Under the pieces are notes generated by a model that was not told where the DNA came from, made no database searches, and saw nothing but the letters and a program-made list of their open reading frames with translations. Positions 1 to 9,920 of a DNA stretch of 64,000 nucleotides are shown one piece after another. The position numbers and the translations under genes are program-made. The stretch is from Chitinophaga pinensis (lineage in GTDB: Bacteria > Bacteroidota > Bacteroidia > M30B66), in contig CAMCXT010000001.1 in NCBI GenBank assembly GCA_945883545.1, positions 1-64,000 of the forward strand, in the 5' to 3' direction. Each line of letters starts with the position of its first letter. The first letter of the stretch is position 1.

Positions 1-3000
1 GTTGTTGTTGAATTGAATGCTTCAACCAATGGTGTTGTACAATCAGGTTCTAACTTGGCTTGGGAACTTCACCCTGTAACTTGTGGTTCTACTGCATTGT
101 TCTGTAACAATACAAGTGCAAACAGAGGTGTTTCTGAAACCAATACAGTGGTTGGTATCTCAATAGGAACTACTTACAGAATTCGTGTGTATGATATGGA
201 TGCTGGTTATGGTTCGGCAGGTGGTAACTTCTCTATCTGTTTAACTACGCCTCCTCCTCCAGCAAACAACGATTGCGTAGGTGCAACAGTGCTTGCAGTT
301 GGTGGTGCATGTGTAACTACATCTGGTAACACAGTTGCAGCAACACAATCTCTTCCAGCTTCTGCATGCAGCGGTTTCACAGGAAACGCTGACGATGATG
401 TTTGGTATGAATTCACACTTGCAACTGCAACCAACGTTAACATCGAGGTAGCAGCAAGCAATACTACTATGGATCCTGTGGTTCAGCTTTACAGCGGATC
501 ATGCGGTGCTCCAACTTCATTGTTCTGTTCAGACAACTCACTTCGCGGTGGTGTTGAAAGAATTACCCGTGTACTTGCAGCTGGAACTTACTTCGTACGT
601 GTTTATCACTACGGTGTTGGAACAGGTGCTGGTGGAGCGCACACTATTTGTGTAACCAACAGCTTCCCTGCTATTGCTCCTGCGAACGACAATACTTGTC
701 AGGCAATCGAACTTGGTATTGGTAACACATGTTCACCAGAAGGTCCATTCACAACAAATACAGCTACGCGTTCATTGAACATGACATTGGCTGAACAAGG
801 TGATGGTACGCCGAATGATGACGTATGGTTTAAGTTCACGACCGATGGATCTCAAACTTCAGTATCTATCAATGTACAAGGTGGTGGCGGATTCGATCCG
901 GTATTCCAAGTATATGCAATGTCGAACTGTAAAACACTTACAGGTTTGTTTGCTCCGATGGATCTTACTTTTGCGAATCAGCTTGAGTCTCAAACAATCT
1001 TTGGTTTAACTGGTCTTACTACATATTATGTACGTGTTTTTGATTGGAACGCAGCTGCTTCAGTAGGTAACTTCACCATCTGTACTTATGTAACGCCTCC
1101 GCCACCAAATGATGGATTGGTAAACGCACAATTGCTTTATCAGCAAAATTCAACAACCTGCTTCAATACAACTGACGGTTATTCAGTAAACGCAACTACT
1201 GGTGATGCTGCAGCTCCGGGAGCTTGTGGCGGCGCTGCTGACGATAACGTATGGTATAAATTCATCGCTACTGCTCCAACTGCAACGATCACTGTAACTG
1301 GTTCACAAGGATTCGATCCTACGGTAGATTTCAGAAGCGGTGCTGGTGCTGGTACTTCAGTAATTTGTGCGAATTCTACTGGCGCTAACGGTACTGAAAC
1401 GATCAATGCAACTGGATTAACTGTAGGTCAGACTTACAAAATTCAGGTTTACGGTGCTGGCATAGCTCCTGCTGGTTGGGGTACTTTCGAAATCTGTATT
1501 TTCGGAACTGCTTCGGCTCCTGCTAACGACAATTGTGCTGGTGCATTTGCTTTACCAAACACCTCGCCTTGTACACCTATTTCTGGTGTATTAACTGGAG
1601 CAACACAAACGTTGCCTGCTAACTGTTCATTCAACTCACCAACTTACGATGTTTGGTATTCATTCATTGCTTCTTCTAATCAAGCTACACTTACGCCAGT
1701 AGGTGCTTCAGGAGCAACGGATATGGTTGTTGAAATGTACGCTGGTTCTTGTGGTACACTAACATCAATTGGATGTGCTGACAATGATCCAGCTCCAGGA
1801 ACAGAAAACTTGGTTGTAACAGGTTTAACCCCAGGTGTGGTTTATTATGCACGTGTTTATGCTGCAAGCAGTATTGCTCCAGCAACAGCAACTGGTGTAG
1901 ATCCAAACTTCACATTGTGCTACACAGGTGTACCACCAGTGAACGATGACATCACTGGTGCAACATTGGTGAATGTATCTAGCAATCGTGCCGATATCCT
2001 TACCAATAACCTTGGTGCAACCAACAGTTCATTGGCTCCTGGTGCTTATTTCACCGATTGGAACAACGACGTATGGTTCCGTTCAGTAGTACCTACCAAT
2101 GGTGTTGTAGCTATTAACGTTGTAGGTATTGGATTCAATGACCCTAAAGTTCGTGTGTTCACATCTTCTGATAACACAGCTACAGGAACATTAACCAACA
2201 TTGCATGGGATGATGACGGTGGTGCTGGTTTAGGTTCTTACGTTTACATGTCGGGCTTAACTCCAGGAAACACAATTTTCTACGCAGTAGATGGTTTCTC
2301 TGCAGCTAACTTCGGTCAGTTCCGTTTGAACGTGAACGACGGATGGTTGTGGACAGGTGCGAATGGCTTTGGTCACAATGGTGCAGGTAACTGGATCAAC
2401 CAAGGTACAACAGACGCATCTCCAAATCCATTTACAACAGTAACAAACTCGTTCTCTACAGGATGGGGTGTTGCAGCAGGTGATGCGGTAATTAACATTC
2501 CACCGGTAACCAACCAGCCAATTGTAACAGCTAACGCTTCAGTTGGTGGTATTAAGTTCGTTGGTGGTGTGTTTACACAATCACGTATCACAATCAACAC
2601 AAGCGTAATTCTTACCTTGAATGGTAGAACATTCGCAGGTTCAGGTCGCGGTATTACAGGTTCAGCATCAGGTGGACGTGTTGAAGGTGCTGGTCGCCTC
2701 GACATCGGATCTTCTTTGAGCCAAGATGTAAACATTGCTTACCCAACTCGCTTCCGTTGTGCCACTACAGTGCTTGGAACAACCAACGTAAACTCTAACG
2801 GTAACATGATCTTCGATAACGGAGCTTCATTGTACTCTGGTTTAACTGGTCCTGCGTTCTCAATGGTTAACGGTAACATCACTTACCGTCGTCAGGGTAA
2901 CACTAGCCAGTACGTTTACAACTTCTGGGGTGCTCCAATTTCGAATGCTACATTGGCTTCATTGTCGGCTCCAGGTTTGCTTCCAAACCTTTACGCTTAC

Positions 3001-4704
3001 AACACAGCAAATGCAACTGGTCTTGATTACTTAGGTACGCAAGCTGGATGGCAGCCACTTACTCCTGGTACAGCAATGCAACCTACGAAAGGTTACATCG
3101 CAACAGGAGCTGGTTTGGCTAACTTCACTGGTCTTCCTAACCAAATCAACCTTTCTTACACTCCACAATCAGGAGCTGGCGGAAACGACTTCAACCTTTT
3201 GGCTAACCCTTATCCAGCTCCACTTGGTGCGAGCAACTTCCTTACTGCAAACTCTGCACGTATCGTAGGTGGTGCAATGTACCTTTGGGATGATGATGCT
3301 TCGGGTGGAACTGACTACGGTGCAGGTGACTTCATCGTATACTCAGGTCTTGGTACTATAAACGGACCAAACAGTGGTGCTCCATTCTCTGGTAACATCG
3401 GATCTTGTCAAGGTTTCTTCGTGAACTACAACACTGCAGGTGGTGGAACATTCTCTTTCACTAACGCAATGAAAGTTTACGGAACAAACTCTGAGTTCTT
3501 TGATGCAACTACTATCACAAGATTGCGTCTCCGCATGGAGAATGTTAATACTGTAGCTAGCGAAGCAATCGTAGCATTCCTTGAGGATGCAACAGATGCA
3601 GCAGATGCACAGTACGACGCTCTTCGTCTTGCTGGTAACACGCAAATGAGCCTTTACACATTCAACGGAAACCTTGAGTATGCAGTTCAAGCTTGGCCAA
3701 CTTTGACCAACGAGCGCGTAATTGATCTTGGAACTGTAAACACAGTTGCTGGTCCATCTACAATCGCAATGAACTTGTTCGAGAACTTCGATTCTTCAGT
3801 TATCGTTTACTTGGAAGACACTGAACTTGGTGTATTCCATAACCTAACTGAGAACAGCATTTACTCGTTCAACAACACAGGATTGAATGGTGAAACAGTT
3901 CGTTTCAGACTACACTTCCGTGCTCCAATTGCAGTAGCATCTTCAATGGATTGCTCTGGAACTGAGTCAGGAAAGATCATCGTAGCTAACCCTAACGCAA
4001 CTCCAGTTGCTCTAGAGGTGAAAAACGCAAACAATGAAGTTGTAGCTACTGCTGCTGCTTTCGTTGGCGAGCACGAAGTAACTAACCTGTCTGCTGGAAA
4101 CTACAGCTTGAATCTTACTTACGCTGATGGTGGTTCTACAACTAAGAATGCAGTTGTTGAATCTAACGGTATGACTGCTCCTGCAAGCTTTATTGCAAGT
4201 GCAACTACTGTATCTATCGCTGATGCAATTATCGAATTCCAAGGTACTGCACAAGGTGCATCTGAGTACATCTGGGATTTCGGTGATGGTACTATCGTAA
4301 CTGGCGACTTGAATCCAGTTCATGCTTACACAAGTCTTGGTGTTTACACCGTTACTTTCACAGCATTGAACAACGGATGTGGTTCAACAGCAACTTCTAC
4401 TGTATCGGTAACTAACGATGCAACAGGTATTGGTTCTGCAACTACAAACAACGGATTCTCTATCTTCCCGAACCCTGCAACTGACGTAGCTAACTTGCTT
4501 CTCAATGTAGATCGTTCTGAATCAGACGTAACTATCAGCATCAATGATGCAGCTGGTCGTTTGGTGAATACTAAACTTGTAAATGACGTACGCTCTGGCT
4601 CTGTTATCGGTCTCGATATCAATGGTCTTGCTAACGGTGTTTACCAAGTAACAGTAGAAGGTAAAAACTTCCGTAACGTAGGTCGTATCACGATCGCGAA
4701 GTAA
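1..4704 (+). CDS. Large T9SS-secreted repeat protein, 5' end outside window
   Basis: The reading frame is already open at base 1, so the signal peptide and true start lie upstream. At least 1567 residues are visible. Numbering from the TTG at 13, residues up to about 775 are six related modules of 130-140 residues (the first is partial). Each module opens with a P/A-N-D/N-D-x-C-like motif, has a central DDVWYEF-like motif and ends in an aromatic-V/I-x-V-Y strand, which resembles bacterial pre-peptidase C-terminal (PPC-like) beta-sandwiches. A Ser/Thr/Asn-rich beta region follows. A PKD domain with WDFGDG lies at about 1395-1465. A type A T9SS sorting domain fills 1481-1563, starting at the IFPNPATD motif. 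The protein is therefore probably exported by T9SS and attached to the surface. An adhesive or matrix role is inference; no catalytic motif is seen. A strong terminator follows the stop. Confidence 0.85.
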   Translation, partial: VVVELNASTNGVVQSGSNLAWELHPVTCGSTALFCNNTSANRGVSETNTVVGISIGTTYRIRVYDMDAGYGSAGGNFSICLTTPPPPANNDCVGATVLAVGGACVTTSGNTVAATQSLPASACSGFTGNADDDVWYEFTLATATNVNIEVAASNTTMDPVVQLYSGSCGAPTSLFCSDNSLRGGVERITRVLAAGTYFVRVYHYGVGTGAGGAHTICVTNSFPAIAPANDNTCQAIELGIGNTCSPEGPFTTNTATRSLNMTLAEQGDGTPNDDVWFKFTTDGSQTSVSINVQGGGGFDPVFQVYAMSNCKTLTGLFAPMDLTFANQLESQTIFGLTGLTTYYVRVFDWNAAASVGNFTICTYVTPPPPNDGLVNAQLLYQQNSTTCFNTTDGYSVNATTGDAAAPGACGGAADDNVWYKFIATAPTATITVTGSQGFDPTVDFRSGAGAGTSVICANSTGANGTETINATGLTVGQTYKIQVYGAGIAPAGWGTFEICIFGTASAPANDNCAGAFALPNTSPCTPISGVLTGATQTLPANCSFNSPTYDVWYSFIASSNQATLTPVGASGATDMVVEMYAGSCGTLTSIGCADNDPAPGTENLVVTGLTPGVVYYARVYAASSIAPATATGVDPNFTLCYTGVPPVNDDITGATLVNVSSNRADILTNNLGATNSSLAPGAYFTDWNNDVWFRSVVPTNGVVAINVVGIGFNDPKVRVFTSSDNTATGTLTNIAWDDDGGAGLGSYVYMSGLTPGNTIFYAVDGFSAANFGQFRLNVNDGWLWTGANGFGHNGAGNWINQGTTDASPNPFTTVTNSFSTGWGVAAGDAVINIPPVTNQPIVTANASVGGIKFVGGVFTQSRITINTSVILTLNGRTFAGSGRGITGSASGGRVEGAGRLDIGSSLSQDVNIAYPTRFRCATTVLGTTNVNSNGNMIFDNGASLYSGLTGPAFSMVNGNITYRRQGNTSQYVYNFWGAPISNATLASLSAPGLLPNLYAYNTANATGLDYLGTQAGWQPLTPGTAMQPTKGYIATGAGLANFTGLPNQINLSYTPQSGAGGNDFNLLANPYPAPLGASNFLTANSARIVGGAMYLWDDDASGGTDYGAGDFIVYSGLGTINGPNSGAPFSGNIGSCQGFFVNYNTAGGGTFSFTNAMKVYGTNSEFFDATTITRLRLRMENVNTVASEAIVAFLEDATDAADAQYDALRLAGNTQMSLYTFNGNLEYAVQAWPTLTNERVIDLGTVNTVAGPSTIAMNLFENFDSSVIVYLEDTELGVFHNLTENSIYSFNNTGLNGETVRFRLHFRAPIAVASSMDCSGTESGKIIVANPNATPVALEVKNANNEVVATAAAFVGEHEVTNLSAGNYSLNLTYADGGSTTKNAVVESNGMTAPASFIASATTVSIADAIIEFQGTAQGASEYIWDFGDGTIVTGDLNPVHAYTSLGVYTVTFTALNNGCGSTATSTVSVTNDATGIGSATTNNGFSIFPNPATDVANLLLNVDRSESDVTISINDAAGRLVNTKLVNDVRSGSVIGLDINGLANGVYQVTVEGKNFRNVGRITIAK

Positions 4705-4720
4705 TTCATCAATGAATTGA

Positions 4721-4756
4721 AAAAGGGGGATCGGTTTTCCGGTCCCCCTTTTTTTA
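4721..4756 (+). terminator. Rho-independent terminator
   Basis: A 10-bp GC-rich stem (4725-4734 with 4739-4748, one G-T wobble) and a TTTT loop are followed by a run of T. It lies 20 bp after the preceding stop codon. Confidence 0.9.
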
Positions 4757-4804
4757 TTTACGGCTATTATGCTTTAATTTGTGCAAGTAATCCACTTTGA
4801 ACCC

Positions 4805-6169
4805 ATGAGAAAACTTTTTACCCTGGCATTTGCATTTACCGCGCTGCTTGCTAATTCACAAACGATTTATGTGAATACAGCAACAGGTGACGATTCTTAC
4901 GATGGTTTGTCTGCTTCAGTAAGTGGCAGCAATGGTCCTAAGAAAACCATTAACGCTGGTGTTGCGACACTAAATAGCGGAGAGATTCTAGTTATCGAAT
5001 CTGGTGTATACGATGAAAACGTCGTATTCAACAAGAATTTACAATTGGTTAAAACCGGAGCCAATGCTGTAGTGGCAAATTCGATTACCATTACTGATGC
5101 TGCTGATATTACTGGCAACCTTCCAGTTGATCAAGCGATCCAAAGTGTTTCTGTTACTGTTCAAAGCGGTTCATCTGCGAATGACGGGTATGTATTTGTT
5201 GCAGAGAATGGTGCTTTGTATTTGAATGGAGCACAGTTTTCAGAAACGATCTTAGCATCAAAGTCATTTATCCTCACTCCGATTGGTTCGGTTACCTTAG
5301 GTGGTATCCGTATGAATGGAAATTCTGCTACACTTACACTTGGAGGAGACCTCAATGTGAGCAATGCAGTTGAAGTGAATCAATTCAACGGAGGTTTTCT
5401 TGAGTTGAGTGCTTTCGATTTAACAGTATACACAGGAGCTGTTTTAACGCAAGGAAGTGCAGGTTCATTTGTTCGCACCACTGGAACAGGTTCTTTGATT
5501 CTTCAGTCGTTGACTGATGCCTCAACTGTTCTACCTGTTGGTGTTGGAAATCTATACGCTCCAGTTACAATCGATGATGCCAACAACACTGGTGAATCGA
5601 TTTCTGTGCGTGTGCGTTCTGCAATGAACACCAATTCTTTTAATCCTGATTTGCCTGCTGCAGTGAACAGTTTTGTAGGCTTGGAGTGGATCATGAATGA
5701 ATCGGGTGCTGCAGGAAACAACGCAACGGTTAAATTCGATTACACAGGAAACAGCGAATTGAACAATTGGGCAGTAGCACAAAATCGGATCGTTGCGCGT
5801 AACGACGGCACCAACTGGAATGCTGGTACTGATGTTAACGTAGGAGATGGTTTTGCATCAGCAAGCTTTACTTCGTTGGGTGGTACTTTTGCCGTGTATT
5901 CAGATTTCCCGAATGCGATTGGCGATCAAAATGCTAACGGTATTGTAGCTGTTTATCCGAATCCATTTAGTAACGAATTGTTTATTGCTTTGCCTGCTCA
6001 AGTGCAATCGGCGAGTTTCAACCTAATCGATGTAACAGGAAAGCTAGTTGCAAATGGTGCAATTGCCACTAACGCGGTTGTATTGCCTGCTGATTTGGCT
6101 TCAGGTGCTTATTTTCTAGCGCTTGAATTGGACGGAGTTCGTTCAGTAATCAAGTTGATGAAAAACTAA
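4805..6169 (+). CDS. Secreted beta-helix-like protein with type A T9SS sorting domain
   Basis: The protein has 454 residues. I chose the ATG at 4805 over the in-frame GTG at 4781 because a canonical signal peptide begins there (MRKLFTLAFAF, ending in ANSQ at about residue 19). The next region (IYVNTATGDDSYDG, then INAGVATLNSGE and IESGVYDE) matches the start of DUF1565-like or pectate-lyase-like right-handed beta-helix proteins found across Bacteroidota. The centre is low-complexity beta strand. The last 75 residues are a type A T9SS CTD that opens with VYPNPFSNE and ends in KLMKN. No catalytic residues can be assigned, so substrate binding or a structural role is only a guess. Terminators lie on both sides, so it is probably monocistronic. 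Confidence 0.85.
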   Translation: MRKLFTLAFAFTALLANSQTIYVNTATGDDSYDGLSASVSGSNGPKKTINAGVATLNSGEILVIESGVYDENVVFNKNLQLVKTGANAVVANSITITDAADITGNLPVDQAIQSVSVTVQSGSSANDGYVFVAENGALYLNGAQFSETILASKSFILTPIGSVTLGGIRMNGNSATLTLGGDLNVSNAVEVNQFNGGFLELSAFDLTVYTGAVLTQGSAGSFVRTTGTGSLILQSLTDASTVLPVGVGNLYAPVTIDDANNTGESISVRVRSAMNTNSFNPDLPAAVNSFVGLEWIMNESGAAGNNATVKFDYTGNSELNNWAVAQNRIVARNDGTNWNAGTDVNVGDGFASASFTSLGGTFAVYSDFPNAIGDQNANGIVAVYPNPFSNELFIALPAQVQSASFNLIDVTGKLVANGAIATNAVVLPADLASGAYFLALELDGVRSVIKLMKN

Positions 6170-6190
6170 AGACATAAAAAGTAATAGAGA

Positions 6191-6220
6191 AAGGGCTCCC
6201 AAAAGGAGCCCTTTTTTTTT
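6191..6220 (+). terminator. Rho-independent terminator
   Basis: An AAGGGCTCC/GGAGCCCTT stem with a short CAAAA-type loop is followed by nine T. It lies 22 bp after the stop of the beta-helix protein. Confidence 0.92.
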
Positions 6221-6330
6221 GAATCGGTTTGCGGCACTGACCCGCATGGTGTTGCTGTTTTAGAAAGTAATAAGCAGAACAGGATTCTATAAACGTTTAG
6301 TACCTTTATCTTTCTTCTTGATGTTATGCT

Positions 6331-6369
6331 GCAATTTGATCTTCTATTTAGGAGGTTACATCAAATTGC
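6331..6369. repeat. Inverted repeat, 10-bp perfect arms
   Basis: GCAATTTGAT (6331-6340) and its exact reverse complement ATCAAATTGC (6360-6369) flank a 19-nt loop. No U tract follows, so it is not an obvious terminator. Function unknown. Confidence 0.55.
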
Positions 6370-6518
6370 AAAGGAGATAGAATCGTTTTTATCTTGTTTT
6401 GTAATTGAAGCTGTGGTGATTATGAGTATAAAATTGGCTTTTACCTCCCCTGTTTTCTCTGAAGAGAAACTTATGATGTTGTAAACAATGTAGAGTAATT
6501 TCATTTAAGGGCTTCATG

Positions 6519-6544
6519 GATACTATCATTTGATACTATCACTT
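6519..6544. repeat. Tandem 13-bp repeat
   Basis: Two adjacent copies of GATACTATCA-T/C-TT differ at one base. The 9-bp core GATACTATC recurs in inverted orientation (GATAGTATC) at 6721-6729. This could be a protein-binding site or chance. Confidence 0.45.
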
Positions 6545-6810
6545 GTTTTCAATTGGGGGATATTTTATAATTAATACAAAACCACTTTATAGGTTGTAAC
6601 TAGTTTCTTAGTTCATCCTTTAAAGAAGGCTCTGTGAGATGTTTTCTAAAATTATAGAATAGAATTATTGGTTACAAATTGATCTAGGTATCAAAGTCCA
6701 AACAGACTTTAGACTAGTTGGATAGTATCCTAAGGCCTTAAAGGATCAAATTATCCTTCAATCAGCCCGCTCAAAGTTCATGTGTGCATCGTCTGATTGG
6801 GTTGGGTGGA

Positions 6811-6843
6811 AATAAAAAAGGCCCCGAACAATCGGAGCCTTTT
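6811..6843 (-). terminator. Rho-independent terminator of the M43 protease gene
   Basis: On the minus strand, GGCTCCGA and TCGGGGCC pair around a TTGT loop (one wobble), followed by a TTTTTTATT tract. It lies just downstream of the protease stop codon. Confidence 0.9.
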
Positions 6844-6866
6844 CAAAGAATAAAGTTGGATGAATA

Positions 6867-8789
6867 TTATTTCTTCAACAAAATTCTGCGGGTTTGAACT
6901 TGTTCACCGTCGAATACGCGAACAAAGTAAATACCGTCAGTTAAGTCGTTCAATTGAACTTCAACAGCAGGCATATCTTTGGTAAAAGTTAACTCGTAAG
7001 ACTCAACTTTTTGACCAAGGTGGTTATACACTTCAACTGTTTGGTTGATGTCGCTTTCTGGTTTAAGGCGAATGTTCAAAAGACCATTGCTAGGGTTTGG
7101 ATAAACTTGAAGCGCCTCATCGGTAATTTCTGCATTGAGGATTTCAATTTCCTCGCTTGATTGACGAACAAATGAAGTTCCACTGATTTCTGCACGAATG
7201 GTGTAGCAAGAAGTTGCATTGAAAGCACCGTTATAACCGTATACATATGCTGTATAAGTTGTTGCAGCTCGGGTATTGTTATAAATCAAGGATTCAGAAG
7301 TTGTCCCACCATTAGCAGATGTTCCAACCAAAGTGCTAGAACGATATAGTTTCAAATCATAGTCAGCAGGAAGATTCGTCAAAGTAACGCGTACGTTTCT
7401 AGCTGCATTGGTGTTGTTGAATTTCAAGTAATCTTTGTCCGTTGCAGAAGAAATACGCGCGCTGATATTTGTTGCCAAAGCGATTGTTTTTGCACCCGTG
7501 CGGGTTTCGTTAGGCTCGTAGTTATCGGTACAAGTAGTTGTAGCTGCAGTAGTGAAGCTTCCTTGTGATGAAACAGCGCTGTTTCCAGAAGAACATACAG
7601 TTGTTACGCGGAAATTGTAAGTGGTATTTGCAGTTAAGCCAGTTAGTGCTCTGCTTGTTGTAGCATTGTTCACCAAAGTCCAAGTAGTAGCTGCTGAAGT
7701 TTTGTACTCTAAATTGTAGCTAAGTGCACCTGAAGCAGCGCTCCAAGAAACAGTCGCTCCGGTTGCAGAAACAGCTGATGACGCAAGTCCAGTAGGAGTT
7801 CCGCAAGTTGTTCCACCTGTTGGAGCAGTGCATCCATCAGAAGTTAACAAGCCTGCTCTTAATCCACCAGCAGCAAACAAAGCTTGTGAGCGTGTTTTTT
7901 GACCTGCAGAGAACATGTACATGCAATTGTCATCGGTGTAATCCATGTAGTTCATGGTCATTTCGATTGGTGCGCCTGTGCAAGTTGAGTAATGTGGGTA
8001 AGCAGGGCAACCTACGTTAGATGTATTGTGTGTAGGCGTGTCGTTTACTAAATCGCTACCGCAATTGGCATCACCCCAAATGTGGCGAAGATTTAACCAG
8101 TGACCAACTTCGTGGGTTGCTGTTCTGCCTTTGTTAAATGGTGCTGTAGCAGTTCCTGTAGTTCCAAAGTAACGGTAGTCGATAACTACACCATCTGTTG
8201 TAGAGGTAGCAGTTCCTGGAAAAGTAGCATAACCTAAAATGCTGCCACCGATTTCGCATACCCAAACATTGAGGTAACGGTTAGGATCCCAACCTGCAGT
8301 TCCGCCTGTTGATGCTGATTTTACTGCATCGTTAGTTCCAAATGTGCTAGTTCTTGTAGAAGCAACACGGTTAATACCGTTTGAAGCAGCTCCAGTTGGC
8401 GTTCTTTGTGCCATACAGAAATTGAATTCCATATCTGATGCTACCGAAGTAAACACTGAAGGAATCAAAGATGCATCTGCATTTAATTTACGGAAGTCGT
8501 TATTTAAAACTGTAAGCTGAGATGCGATTTGTGCATCAGAGATGTTTTGAGTGGCGTTACGGTACACTACGTGGAAAACCACTGGAATCGTAACAACAAC
8601 GCGCTCTCCAGTGTTGTTTTGTTCAAATTGGCGGGTGTGTTCTTCTACCGCTTCCATTGAGTGCATCAACTCAGGATTTTCGTTGATCATGTGATCCAAA
8701 TGCTCCATTGTGCCGCATTGGCGCTGTGCATTTAAGCTAATGGTAACCCCCATAAGGAGCGCCATCATTGAGGTGTACAGTTTTTTCAT
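6867..8789 (-). CDS. Secreted M43 (pappalysin-like) metalloprotease with T9SS domain
   Basis: The protein has 640 residues. A signal peptide covers about residues 1-21 (MKKLYTSMMALLMG...NAQ). A pro-region is followed by the catalytic domain. The zinc motif HEVGHWLNLRH is at 226-236 (ligands H226, H230, H236; base E227), and the Met-turn MNYMDY is at 279-284, which is typical of Bacteroidota M43 zinc peptidases. A fibronectin type III module spans about 325-415. A PPC-like beta-sandwich with DNYEPNET and DKDYLKF motifs follows at about 418-535. The last 80 residues are a type A T9SS CTD (VYPNPSNGLLNIRL to ILLKK). It is predicted to be an extracellular protease released or anchored through T9SS, with unknown substrate. 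A TATGTTCG box at 8823-8830 (minus) is a possible promoter. Confidence 0.93.
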   Translation of the reverse strand: MKKLYTSMMALLMGVTISLNAQRQCGTMEHLDHMINENPELMHSMEAVEEHTRQFEQNNTGERVVVTIPVVFHVVYRNATQNISDAQIASQLTVLNNDFRKLNADASLIPSVFTSVASDMEFNFCMAQRTPTGAASNGINRVASTRTSTFGTNDAVKSASTGGTAGWDPNRYLNVWVCEIGGSILGYATFPGTATSTTDGVVIDYRYFGTTGTATAPFNKGRTATHEVGHWLNLRHIWGDANCGSDLVNDTPTHNTSNVGCPAYPHYSTCTGAPIEMTMNYMDYTDDNCMYMFSAGQKTRSQALFAAGGLRAGLLTSDGCTAPTGGTTCGTPTGLASSAVSATGATVSWSAASGALSYNLEYKTSAATTWTLVNNATTSRALTGLTANTTYNFRVTTVCSSGNSAVSSQGSFTTAATTTCTDNYEPNETRTGAKTIALATNISARISSATDKDYLKFNNTNAARNVRVTLTNLPADYDLKLYRSSTLVGTSANGGTTSESLIYNNTRAATTYTAYVYGYNGAFNATSCYTIRAEISGTSFVRQSSEEIEILNAEITDEALQVYPNPSNGLLNIRLKPESDINQTVEVYNHLGQKVESYELTFTKDMPAVEVQLNDLTDGIYFVRVFDGEQVQTRRILLKK

Positions 8790-8879
8790 AGGTTGTTATT
8801 TGAAATACAATTTGCGTGTTCTCGAACATATATCCAAGAACAAAATCGCTCGATTTCTCACAAATTCCTTGTTGACTAA

Positions 8880-9920
8880 TTATTCCCAGTTATTCAGGGT
8901 AAATTCTTCACGAAGTGGTTTAGCTAGTTGTTCCTTAATCAATTGTGCATCATCTGAATTGCCCAATAGGAACATCAATTTTGTGACTGCCGCCTCAGTT
9001 GTTATATCCTCTCCACTTAAAACGCCAATGTTTCCTAGCTGGGTGGATGTTTTGTACTTGCCCTGCATTACGGTTCCACTCAAACATTGGGTAACGTTTA
9101 GCACAATGATCCCAGCATTGATCGCTGTTTGAATTTCATGGATAAACCAATCATCCGTTGGCGCATTTCCAGAGCCAAAGGTTTCAAGCACCACCGCACG
9201 TAAACCCGAAATGCCCAAGATTGTCTTTACATAAGCTTGCGACATCCCCGGAAAAACCTTTAAAATGGCAATATTGGAATCGAGTTTCTTGTAAAATCTC
9301 GTTGGTTTACCATTGTAAATCCTCAACATCGGGTCGTTGAATTGAATTTGAACGCCCGCCTCAGCCAAAAACGGATAATTCGCACTCGTAAACGCATTGA
9401 AATGGCTCGAACTGAACTTGGTGGTTCGGTTGCCCTTTAAAAGATGGTATTCGAAATAAATGCAAACTTCACTCACTTTCGGCCTTCCAAACTCTTTGGT
9501 AACGGCAATTTCAAGTGCTGTAATAAAATTCTCACGGGCATCGGTTCTTAAAACCCCAATTGGAAGTTGTGAACCAGTGAAAATAATTGGCTTCGATAAA
9601 TTCTCGACCATAAAGCTGATCGCCGAAGCCGAATATGCCATCGTATCAGATCCATGTAGAATTACAAAGCCGTCGTAACGGTCATAATTCGATTCAATCA
9701 CTTCTACCAACCGAATCCAATGCTCCGGACTCACGTTCGAAGAGTCGATGGTTGGCTCAAAGGTGTGAATGTCGAGTTCTATATCTAGCTTGGCAATTTC
9801 AGGGACATTCGCAATCAATCGTTCGAAGTTCACCGGCATCAACGAGCCTGTGAAACTGTCTTTGACCATCCCAATTGTTCCCCCAGTGTAAATGATCAGT
9901 GCTCTTGGTTTTCCGTTCAT
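8880..9920 (-). CDS. ansA: Type I (cytoplasmic) L-asparaginase
   Basis: The protein has 346 residues and no signal peptide. It hydrolyses L-asparagine to aspartate and ammonia. The N-terminal asparaginase motif IIYTGGTIGM (residues 9-18) carries the nucleophilic threonine (T12 by position in the motif), and the second motif LHGSDTMAYSASA (88-100) carries the catalytic Thr-Asp pair (D92, T93). Length and motifs fit the AnsA family. The start codon overlaps the stop of the upstream TatD nuclease gene by 4 bp (ATGA type), so the two are translationally coupled. A TatD-asparaginase pair is, to my knowledge, common in Bacteroidota. Confidence 0.93.
   Translation of the reverse strand: MNGKPRALIIYTGGTIGMVKDSFTGSLMPVNFERLIANVPEIAKLDIELDIHTFEPTIDSSNVSPEHWIRLVEVIESNYDRYDGFVILHGSDTMAYSASAISFMVENLSKPIIFTGSQLPIGVLRTDARENFITALEIAVTKEFGRPKVSEVCIYFEYHLLKGNRTTKFSSSHFNAFTSANYPFLAEAGVQIQFNDPMLRIYNGKPTRFYKKLDSNIAILKVFPGMSQAYVKTILGISGLRAVVLETFGSGNAPTDDWFIHEIQTAINAGIIVLNVTQCLSGTVMQGKYKTSTQLGNIGVLSGEDITTEAAVTKLMFLLGNSDDAQLIKEQLAKPLREEFTLNNWE

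Larger units (their letters stand above)
6221..6810. other. 590-bp intergenic region without a recognisable gene
   Basis: The region lies between two terminators that face each other (one on each strand). It is AT-rich, and I see no ORF with coding character and no tRNA or other known RNA fold. It holds a 10-bp inverted repeat (6331-6340 with 6360-6369), a tandem 13-mer (6519-6544) whose 9-bp core returns inverted at 6721-6729, and a small AAGGAT/ATCCTT hairpin at 6741-6757. It may be a decayed gene or hold a small RNA; neither can be shown. Confidence 0.5.

Noticed and set aside
3343-3690. Cysteine-rich 115-codon frame on the minus strand, resembling a small Cys-rich protein
   Set aside because: It is antisense to the repeat-rich T9SS gene whose protein is clearly real; the Cys content arises from antisense reading of GCA codons.
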